From Sipunculus nudus (lineage: Eukaryota > Annelida > Sipuncula > Golfingiida > Sipunculidae): a DNA stretch of 64,000 bases. This document shows, in pieces, positions 24,801 through 36,800 of this stretch (within the stretch, counting starts at the first letter, position 1; every line of letters begins with the position of its first letter). Made by a program: the position numbers and the translations under genes. The stretch is taken from NCBI GenBank assembly GCA_026874595.1, contig CM049319.1:38075473-38139472 (forward strand). Direction: 5' to 3'. The notes beneath the pieces were generated by a model, which made no database searches, was not told the DNA's origin, and was given only the letters and a program-made list of their open reading frames with translations.

Positions 24801-27800
24801 ATATGTGTAAAGTTCAGGAGGAGCAGAACAGTTGTTCAGTGCACTCAGGAATTGTTTGTATGGCACCTGTGCTTACTATAATATCATTTGACGTGAGAGC
24901 AGAATTCCATGTTTTTCACTACAGTTTTCCACTTGAAAAAGTAGGAATTGTAATCTTTGTCTTTTTAAAAACTGGCTTCACATATTTCCACAATGGCCTT
25001 CTGTTGTTACTAGTTGTTAATGCTGTATATCCTATCACATTAAAATTACATTTGAATGCAACCTACTTTTCCTCTTTCAATCTTTGGCGTCTGTAATTAA
25101 TGTTTTGTGCATTGTAAAGATCCATTATTTTATCTAATACTTGATAATAGTGCTCCCATTTAACACATTTAGGTATATATTTTTTCGGAACAATTAATTT
25201 TTTACTTTCAGTTTGTATCCACGGGCAGAGACACAGCTTGCGTACAGGTTTTGAGAGATATTGAACCAGGAGAAGAAATAACATGTTATTATGGAGAAGA
25301 TTTCTTTGGAGAAAAGAACAGCTTGTGTGAATGTGAGACTTGTGAAAGGTAAGACATTTTGTAGCTCAGCTAACTAAAGGTCACCTGAGCTACAGTCGTT
25401 GTCCATTGTTCGCCAGCTGTCTGTTTTGCATGCAGTTAGATGTTCCAAAAACCTCCTACCATGTCAAAATTGGGTCACCTTTCGACATTTCTGCAGTAAC
25501 TACCACAGAGAGCCTTTCTCTCTGTCTCTCTCTCCCTATTTTCAAAGATTTCTAAATAAATATGACCATCATTTATGAAGCTCAGTACTGTTGGCTTGTA
25601 TTGAATAAAAATTAATACAGCAGCACCTGTTTCACAATAACTCTTGCATGGATTTCCTTGATTTTTAGCTCAGCTGACTGTAAGTCATCTGAGCTATAGG
25701 GATCACCTTTTGTCCGTCGTCCGTCCGGGCGTCTGTCCGTTAACAGGGCACAAATCGTAACCGCTAGAACTGGAATCTTCTTACTTGACATCCTGGGAGG
25801 TCTATGGAAATTCTCCTTGTAAACCTGAAATTAGGTCACTGTGACCTATATTCTTCGAGCTATGGGGTTCAGAAGTACCCCCCAGAATAATGGAAAATTT
25901 GATACAAAAGCTCAAGTATCTGAACAACTAATGCATTGATCATCATGATTCTTTGCATGGATATTGATCATGGAGTGTTTCATCAGTTTCTGCAGACTGG
26001 TGGCGCCACCTGTATTTTTTCGATTTTTACCAATATTTTTCTCTATTTTTGAGACCTCTTAAGATGCGGCCATCTGTTAACAGGGCACAAATCGTAACGA
26101 CTACACCTAGAATCTTCTCTCTTGACATGCAGGGAGGCCCATAAAAAGCCTCTTTGGAAACCTGAAATTAGGTCTCTGTTACCCATAACCTTTGAGCTAT
26201 GGGGCTCCGAAGTACCCTCCAGAATAATGGAAAATTTGATACAAAAGCTCAAGTATCTAAACAACTATTGCAGTGATCACCATGATTCTTTGCATGGATA
26301 TTGATCATGGAATGTGTCATCAGTTTCTGCAGTATGGTGGCGCCACCTGTATTTTTTTTATTTTTACGAATTTTTTTCTCTATTTTTGAGACCTTATAAG
26401 ATGCGGTCATCTGTTAACATGGCACAAATCGTAACAACTGGACCTAGACTCTTCTCTCTTGACATGCTGAGAGGCCCATGAAAAGTCTCCTCAAAAACTT
26501 GAAATTAGGTCTCTGTTACCCATAACCTCTGAGCTATGGGGCTCCGAAGTACCCCCCAGAATAATGGAAAATTTGTTCAAAAGCTCAAGTATCTGAACAA
26601 TTATTATATTGATCACCATGATTCTTTGCATGGATATTGATCATGAAATGTTTCATCAGTTTCTGCATTCTGGTGACGCCACCTGTATTTTTTCAATTTT
26701 TAGCTCAGCTGACTGAAGGTCATCTGAGCTATAGGGATCACCTTTTGTCTGTCGTCCGTCCGGCCATCCAGGCGTCTGTCTGTTAACAGGGCACAAATTG
26801 TAACCGCTAGACCTGGAATCTTCTTACTTTACATCCTGGGAGGTCTATGGAAATTCTCCTTGTAAACCTGAAATTAGGTCACTGTGACCTATATTCTTCG
26901 AGCTATGGGGTTCTGAAGTACCCCCCAGAATAATGCAAAATTTAATACAAAAGCTCAAGTATCTGAACAACTAATGCATTAATCACCATGATTCTTTGCA
27001 TGGATATTGATCATGGAGTGTTTCATCAATTTCTGGAGATTTGTGGCGCCACCTATATTTTTTTTATTTTTACGATTTTTTTTCTCTACTTTTGTGATCT
27101 TTAAACATTTGGTCATCTGTAAACAGGGCACAAATCATAATGACTGGACCTAGAATCTTCTGTCCTCACCTCCAGGGAAGCCCATAAAAGGTCTACATGG
27201 AAACCCGAAATAAGGTCCCTGTTACCCATATTCTGTGAGCTATGGGGCTCTGAAGTACCCCCCAGAATAAAGATTTGGCCATATATTAACAGGGCACAAA
27301 TCATAATGACTGGACCTAGAATCTTCTTTCTTGACATGCAGGGAGGTCCATGAAACATCTTGGAAACCTGAAATTAGGTCTCTGTTACCCATATCCTTCA
27401 TGCTCTGGGGCTCCGAAGTACTCCCCAGAATAAAGATTTGGTCATCTGTTAACAAAGCACAAATTATAATGACTTGACCTAGAATCTCCTTTCTTGATAT
27501 GCTGGGAGGCCCCTGAAAAGTCTCCTTGTGCACCTGAAATTACAGCTCTGTTAACCATATCCTTCATCCTATGCGGCTTTGAAATACCCCCCAGAATAAA
27601 CATTTGGTCATCTGTTAACAGGGCACAAATCATAATAACTGGACCTAGAATTTTATTTTTTGACATGCTGGGAGACCCCTGAAAAGTCATCTTGTAAACC
27701 TTGAAAATAGGTGTCTGTTACCCATATCCTTCATGCTACAGAGCTCCATAGTACCCCAATGAATATTGGATGATTTTATACAAAAGGTCAAGTTTGGAAA

Positions 27801-30800
27801 AAGTATTTCATTCAAATTTGACATTCAGATGATAAAATTACTTTTGTCAATGTCTTCCTGGTCAGCTGAGCGTCATGACCCCTGGGTCACTTGTTTGCTA
27901 TATATTTTGAACTTATATTTGGCCTGTGTGGTATTCCTTTTGAGAGTGACAGGTATCAAGCAAGCTGTCCTGATAGCTCAACAACCATGTATTTTGCCTC
28001 AGACCATCAATTCACTGTGTTTTAACCAGACATGTGGTATATATTTATGTCAAAGTAGAAAGTTTCAACAAAATTGGCATATAGGTTCTTCAACAATTTG
28101 ATTGGAAGTTGTGAATCACAGCCCATGATGTCGCAGGTCATGCTTGGCAGCTGAGCGTCATGACCTATGGGTCACTTGTTTTTCTCTCTTCCCCCCCCCC
28201 CCCTTCCCTCCACCCCATTCTGTTGACATGCCTGTACAATAAACAATATTCGTCTTATAATTTAACATTTTTTTCAGCAACCAGCAGGAACCACAGAGAA
28301 TCCTCCCCAACCACCCCTTCAAAACATGAATCTCATAATTTCAGTGATATTTTTTTTTTTTTTTTTTAAACTTGATCAATTTTAATTTTTTTTAACAACA
28401 AAATTTCAGGATTTGAATCCTAAAATTCAAAAATGATAAAATATTAGGATCTTATATGTAAGTGCTAACTGACATATATCTTCAAAATGGCTGGGCCTTG
28501 ATATGAATAACACTTTAAACTTAGTTAATCAGGAATATTGGGCAAACTTTCGTGGGATTAATTTTTACCTGGTATGGCCATATATTTTACTATTGTAAAC
28601 TTATTACATTCACACATGTTTTGTTACTGAAATGTATCCTTTCATATAAAACTTGGGTCCTTTTTTTACTTATTGTGTCATTAAATGGTTTCAGGCCACA
28701 AGTTTAATTTAATACACAGAACAAATGCCATTTATACCTAATTGGCTTATTTGAACATGCTGTTTAATTGTATCCCCAGACAAAGTCGGGGGATACTATG
28801 TTTTCATACCGGTCCCGCCGCCGCCACCGCCGCCGCCGCCGCCGCATATGAATCTTGTTAACGCGATAACCCAAAAAATATTTCACAGAACTTTACCAAA
28901 CTTGGTATATGTATAGATATGGGTAAGAGGACGACGCCTATTTAAAATGAGGTCATGACCTTTTCTAGGAGAGTGTCCTTGACCTTGAATAGGTCCAATT
29001 TTGGAGAAAATCACACAAATTCTTAAATATCTCTAGAAATCTTGCATGGTTTAATCCCAAAATCAAGTTGATGGAAGATCATGGATAGGGTTGTCATGTT
29101 CCAGAAACTGGTGGCGCCACCTATTATCCTTTACTTGTTTTTGTGCCGTTTAATACCCCAAAATTGCCACCTTACAGTTCTATGAGCATTATAAGTCAAA
29201 AACTATTGGACAGATTTCTTTTATTTTATGCATATACATAGGTATGGGTTATGGGATGATGTTTATTTAAATTGGGGTCATGACCTTTCCTATGAGAGTG
29301 GCCTTGACCTTGAATATTGCCATATATGGTGAAAATCACACACCTCTTATGATATCTCCAGTGTTGATAGCCATATGGATTTCAAACATGACTTATGTAT
29401 GGCCCACCACTAAAGTAAGAACCCTATTGGTTCTAGGGTCATGAGGTCAAAGGTCAAGGTCACTTGACTGGCATCTTAAAAGATACTGTGGATGCATTTT
29501 AAGCCAAACTTTCATCCCAGGTCTTCCATCTTCAGTATATAGCTCACTTGCCAATAGTGGATGATCCATATCAATTTTTGGGTCACAAGGTCAAAGGTCA
29601 AGGCCACAGGAGCTATCTGTCCAAAAATAAGTTTCTGGATGATAATTCTTGCTTGTATTGATGTATTGATTTCAAACTTGACTTATATATGTCCCATTGA
29701 AAAAGCAAGACTCCAATTGATTTTGGGGTCATGAGGTCAAACGTCAAGGTCACAGGACACATCTTTAAAAAGATTGTGGATGCATTTTCAGCCAAACATT
29801 TCATCTCAGACCTTTCATCTTGCACATGTAAGTCATCTGCCAATAGAAGAAGACCCCTATCAATTTTGAGGTCACAAGGTCAATGGTGAAGGTCACAGGA
29901 GCCATCTGTCCAGAAATTAGTTTCTTGATGATAATTCCTTCTTTTATTGATGTATGGATTTCAAACTTGACTTGTATTTACTAAAGTAAGAACCCTATAG
30001 GTTCTAGGGTTATGAGGTCAAAGGTCAAGGTCACTGGACTGGCATTTTAAAAGATACTGTGGATGCATTTTAAGCCAAACTTTCATCTTAGGTCTTCCAT
30101 CTTGAATATATAGCTCACTTGCCAGTAGTGGATGATCCATATAAATTTTGGGGTCACAAGGTCAAAGGTCAAGGCCACAGGAGCTATCTGTCCAAAAATT
30201 AGTTTCTGGATGATAATTCTTGCTTGTATTGATGTATTGATTTCAAACTTGACTTATATATGTCCCATTGAAAAAGCAAGACTCCAATTGATTTTGGGGT
30301 CATGAGGTCAAAGGTCAAGATCACAGGACACATCTTTAAAAAGATGTGGATGCATTTTCATCCAAACATTTCATCTCAGATCTTTCATCTTGCACATATA
30401 GTTCACCTGCCAAGAGAGGAAGAACCCTATCAATTTTGAGGTCACAATGTCAAAGATGAAGGTCACAGGAGCCATCTGTCCAAAAATTAGTTTCTGGATG
30501 ATAATTCCTTCTTTTATTGATGTATGGATTTCAAACTCGACTTGTATTTGACCCTTTGGAAAAGCAAGACCTGAATTGATTTTGGGGTCATGAGGTCAAA
30601 GGTCAAGTAATAGGAAACCTTTTAAAAAAGATTGTGGATGCATTTTCAGCCAAACAATTCATCTCAGATCTTTCATCTTGCACATATAGTTCACCTGCCA
30701 AGAGTAGAAGACCCCTATCAATTGTGAGGTCACAAGGTCAAAGGTGAAGGTCACAGGAGCCATCAGTCCAAAATTTAGTTTCTGGATGATAATTCCTGCT

Positions 30801-33800
30801 TTTACTGATGTATAGATTTCAAACTTGACTTGTATATGTCCCATTGGAAATGCAAGACCCAAATTGATTTTGAGGTTATGAGGTCAAAGGTCAAGGTCAC
30901 AGGACCCACCTTTAAAAAGATGTGAATGCATTTTCATCCGAACATTTCATCTCAGATCTTTCATCTTGCACATATAGTTCACCTGCCAAGAGAGGAAGAA
31001 CCCTATCAATTTTGAGGTCACAAGGTCAAAGGTGAAGGTCACAGGAGCCATCTGTCCAAAAATTAGTTTCTGGATGATAATTCCTGCTTTTATTGATGTA
31101 TGGATTTCAAACTTGACTTGTATACGTCCCATTGGAAAAGCAAGACCCAAATTGATTTTGAGGTTATGAGGTCAAAGGTCAAGGTCACAGGACACACCTT
31201 TAAAAAGATGTGGATGCATTTTCACCCAAACATTTCATCTCAGATCTTTCATCTTGCACATATAGTTCACCTGCCAAGAGAGGAAGAACCCTATCAATTT
31301 TGAGGTCACAATGTCAAAGGTGAAGGTCACAGGAGCCATCTGTCCAAAAATTAGTTTCTGGATGATATTTCCTTCTTTTATTGATGTATGGATTTCAAAC
31401 TCGACTTGTATTTGACCCTTTGGAAAAGCAAGACCTGAATTGATTTTGGGGTCATGAGGTCAAAGGTCAAGGTCACAGGAAACCTTTTTAAAAAGATTGT
31501 GGATGCATTTTCAGCCAAACGATTCATCTCAGATCTTTCATCTTGCACATATAGTTCACCTGCCAAGAGTAGAAGACCCCTATCAATTGTGAGGTCACAA
31601 GGTCAAAGGTGAAGGTCACAGGAGCCATCAGTCCAAAATTTAGTTTCTGGATGATAATTCCTGCTTTTACTGATGTATAGATTTCAAACTTGACTTGTAT
31701 ATGTCCCATTGGAAAAGCAAGACCCAAATTGATTTTGAGGTTATGAGGTCAAAGGTCAAGGTCACAGGACCCACCTTTAAAAAGATGTGAATGCATTTTC
31801 ATCCAAACATTTCATCTCAGATCTTTCATCTTGCACATATAGTTCACCTGCCAAGAGAGGAAGAACCCTATCAATTTTGAGGTCACAAGGTCAAAGGTGA
31901 AGGTCACAGGAGCCATCTGTCCAAAAATTAGTTTCTGGATGATAATTCCTGCTTTTATTGATGTATGGATTTCAAACTTGACTTGTATACGTCCCATTGG
32001 AAAAGCAAGACCCAAATTGATTTTGAGGTTATGAGGTCAAAGGTCAAGGTCACAGGACACACCTTTAAAAAGATGTGGATGCATTTTCATCCAAACATTT
32101 CATCTCAGATCTTTCATCTTGCACATATAGTTCACCTGCCAAGAGAGGAAGAACCCTATCAATTTTGAGGTCACAATGTCAAAGGTGAAGGTCACAGGAG
32201 CCATCTGTCCAAAAATTAGTTTCTGGATGATATTTCCTTCTTTTATTGATGTATGGATTTCAAACTCGACTTGTATTTGACCCTTTGGAAAAGCAAGACC
32301 TGAATTGATTTTGGGGTCATGAGGTCAAAGGTCAAGGTCACAGGAAACCTTTTTAAAAAGATGTGGATGCATTTTCAGCCAAACAATTCATCTCAGATCT
32401 TTCATCTTGCACATATAGTTCACCTGCCAAGAGTAGAAGACCCCTATCAATTGTGAGGTCACAAGGTCAAAGGTGAAGGTCACAGGAGCCATCAGTCCAA
32501 AATTTAGTTTCTGGATGATAATTCCTGCTTTTACTGATGTATAGATTTCAAACTTGACTTGTACATGTCTCATTGGAAAAGCAAGACCCAAATTGATTTT
32601 GAGGTTATGAGGTCAAAGGTCAAGGTCACAGGACCCACCTTTAAAAAGATGTGAATGCATTTTCATCCAAACATTTCATCTCAGATCTTTCATCTTGCAC
32701 ATATAGTTCACCTGCCAAGAGAGGAAGAACCCTATCAATTTTGAGGTCACAAGGTCAAAGGTGAAGGTCACAGGAGCCATCTGTCCAAAAATTAGTTTCT
32801 GGATGATAATTCCTTCTTTTATTGATGTATGGATTTCAAACTTGACTTGAAATGGACCCATCGGAAAAGCAAGACCTGAATTGATTTTGGGGTCATGAGG
32901 TCAAAGGTCAAGGTCACAGGAAACCTCTTTAAAAAGATTGTGGATGCATTTTCAGCCAAACAATTCATCTCAGATCTTTCCTCTTGCATATATAGTTCAC
33001 CTGCCAAGAGTGGAAGAACCCTATCAATTGTGAGGTCACAAGGTCAAAGGTGAAGGTCACAGGAGCCATCTGTCCAAAAATTAGTTTCTGGGTGATAATT
33101 CCTGTTTTTATTGATGTATGGATTTCAAACTTGACTTGTATATGTCCCATTGGAAAAGCAAGACCCAAATTGATTTTGGGGTGATGAGGTCAAACGTCAA
33201 GGTCACAGGACACATCTTTAAAAAGATTGTGGATGCATTTTCAGCCAAACATTTCATCTCAGACCTTTCATCTTGCACATGTAAGTCATCTGCCAATAGA
33301 AGAAGACCCCTATCAATTTTGAGGTCACAAGGTCAATGGTGAAGGTCACAGGAGCCATCTGTCCAGAAATTAGTTTCTTGATGATAATTCCTTCTTTTAT
33401 TGATGTATGGATTTCAAACTTGACTTGTATTTACTAAAGTAAGAACCCTATAGGTTCTAGGGTTATGAGGTCAAAGGTCAAGGTCACTGGACTGGCATTT
33501 TAAAAGATACTGTGGATGCATTTTAAGCCAAACTTTCATCTTAGGTCTTCCATCTTGAATATATAGCTCACTTGCCAGTAGTGGATGATCCATATAAATT
33601 TTGGGGTCACAAGGTCAAAGGTCAAGGCCACAGGAGCTATCTGTCCAAAAATTAGTTTCTGGATGATAATTCTTGCTTGTATTGATGTATTGATTTCAAA
33701 CTTGACTTATATATGTCCCATTGAAAAAGCAAGACTCCAATTGATTTTGGGGTCATGAGGTCAAAGGTCAAGATCACAGGACACATCTTTAAAAAGATGT

Positions 33801-36800
33801 GGATGCATTTTCATCCAAACATTTCATCTCAGATCTTTCATCTTGCACATATAGTTCACCTGCCAAGAGAGGAAGAACCCTATCAATTTTGAGGTCACAA
33901 TGTCAAAGATGAAGGTCACAGGAGCCATCTGTCCAAAAATTAGTTTCTGGATGATAATTCCTTCTTTTATTGATGTATGGATTTCAAACTCGACTTGTAT
34001 TTGACCCTTTGGAAAAGCAAGACCTGAATTGATTTTGGGGTCATGAGGTCAAAGGTCAAGTAATAGGAAACCTTTTAAAAAAGATTGTGGATGCATTTTC
34101 AGCCAAACAATTCATCTCAGATCTTTCATCTTGCACATATAGTTCACCTGCCAAGAGTAGAAGACCCCTATCAATTGTGAGGTCACAAGGTCAAAGGTGA
34201 AGGTCACAGGAGCCATCAGTCCAAAATTTAGTTTCTGGATGATAATTCCTGCTTTTACTGATGTATAGATTTCAAACTTGACTTGTATATGTCCCATTGG
34301 AAATGCAAGACCCAAATTGATTTTGAGGTTATGAGGTCAAAGGTCAAGGTCACAGGACCCACCTTTAAAAAGATGTGAATGCATTTTCATCCGAACATTT
34401 CATCTCAGATCTTTCATCTTGCACATATAGTTCACCTGCCAAGAGAGGAAGAACCCTATCAATTTTGAGGTCACAAGGTCAAAGGTGAAGGTCACAGGAG
34501 CCATCTGTCCAAAAATTAGTTTCTGGATGATAATTCCTGCTTTTATTGATGTATGGATTTCAAACTTGACTTGTATACGTCCCATTGGAAAAGCAAGACC
34601 CAAATTGATTTTGAGGTTATGAGGTCAAAGGTCAAGGTCACAGGACACACCTTTAAAAAGATGTGGATGCATTTTCACCCAAACATTTCATCTCAGATCT
34701 TTCATCTTGCACATATAGTTCACCTGCCAAGAGAGGAAGAACCCTATCAATTTTGAGGTCACAATGTCAAAGGTGAAGGTCACAGGAGCCATCTGTCCAA
34801 AAATCAGTTTCTGGATGATATTTCCTTCTTTTATTGATGTATGGATTTCAAACTCGACTTGTATTTGACCCTTTGGAAAAGCAAGACCTGAATTGATTTT
34901 GGGGTCATGAGGTCAAAGGTCAAGGTCACAGGAAACCTTTTTAAAAAGATTGTGGATGCATTTTCAGCCAAACGATTCATCTCAGATCTTTCATCTTGCA
35001 CATATAGTTCACCTGCCAAGAGTAGAAGACCCCTATCAATTGTGAGGTCACAAGGTCAAAGGTGAAGGTCACAGGAGCCATCAGTCCAAAATTTAGTTTC
35101 TGGATGATAATTCCTGCTTTTACTGATGTATAGATTTCAAACTTGACTTGTATATGTCCCATTGGAAAAGCAAGACCCAAATTGATTTTGAGGTTATGAG
35201 GTCAAAGGTCAAGGTCACAGGACCCACCTTTAAAAAGATGTGAATGCATTTTCATCCAAACATTTCATCTCAGATCTTTCATCTTGCACATATAGTTCAC
35301 CTGCCAAGAGAGGAAGAACCCTATCAATTTTGAGGTCACAAGGTCAAAGGTGAAGGTCACAGGAGCCATCTGTCCAAAAATTAGTTTCTGGATGATAATT
35401 CCTGCTTTTATTGATGTATGGATTTCAAACTTGACTTGTATACGTCCCATTGGAAAAGCAAGACCCAAATTGATTTTGAGGTTATGAGGTCAAAGGTCAA
35501 GGTCACAGGACACACCTTTAAAAAGATGTGGATGCATTTTCATCCAAACATTTCATCTCAGATCTTTCATCTTGCACATATAGTTCACCTGCCAAGAGAG
35601 GAAGAACCCTATCAATTTTGAGGTCACAATGTCAAAGGTGAAGGTCACAGGAGCCATCTGTCCAAAAATTAGTTTCTGGATGATATTTCCTTCTTTTATT
35701 GATGTATGGATTTCAAACTCGACTTGTATTTGACCCTTTGGAAAAGCAAGACCTGAATTGATTTTGGGGTCATGAGGTCAAAGGTCAAGGTCACAGGAAA
35801 CCTTTTTAAAAAGATTGTGGATGCATTTTCAGCCAAACAATTCATCTCAGATCTTTCATCTTGCACATATAGTTCACCTGCCAAGAGTAGAAGACCCCTA
35901 TCAATTGTGAGGTCACAAGGTCAAAGGTGAAGGTCACAGGAGCCATCAGTCCAAAATTTAGTTTCTGGATGATAATTCCTGCTTTTACTGATGTATAGAT
36001 TTCAAACTTGACTTGTACATGTCTCATTGGAAAAGCAAGACCCAAATTGATTTTGAGGTTATGAGGTCAAAGGTCAAGGTCACAGGACCCACCTTTAAAA
36101 AGATGTGAATGCATTTTCATCCAAACATTTCATCTCAGATCTTTCATCTTGCACATATAGTTCACCTGCCAAGAGAGGAAGAACCCTATCAATTTTGAGG
36201 TCACAAGGTCAAAGGTGAAGGTCACAGGAGCCATCTGTCCAAAAATTAGTTTCTGGATGATAATTCCTTCTTTTATTGATGTATGGATTTCAAACTTGAC
36301 TTGAAATGGACCCATCGGAAAAGCAAGACCTGAATTGATTTTGGGGTCATGAGGTCAAAGGTCAAGGTCACAGGAAACCTCTTTAAAAAGATTGTGGATG
36401 CATTTTCAGCCAAACAATTCATCTCAGATCTTTCCTCTTGCATATATAGTTCACCTGCCAAGAGTGGAAGAACCCTATCAATTGTGAGGTCACAAGGTCA
36501 AAGGTGAAGGTCACAGGAGCCATCTGTCCAAAAATTAGTTTCTGGGTGATAATTCCTGTTTTTATTGATGTATGGATTTCAAACTTGACTTGTATATGTC
36601 CCATTGGAAAAGCAAGACCCAAATTGATTTTGGGGTGATGAGGTCAAACGTCAAGGTCACAGGACACATCTTTAAAAAGATGTGGATGCATTTTCATCCA
36701 AACATTTCATCTCAGATCTTTCATCTTGCACATATAGTTCACCTGCTAAGAGAGGAAGAACCCTATCAATTTTGAGGTCACAATGTCAAAGGTGAAGGTC

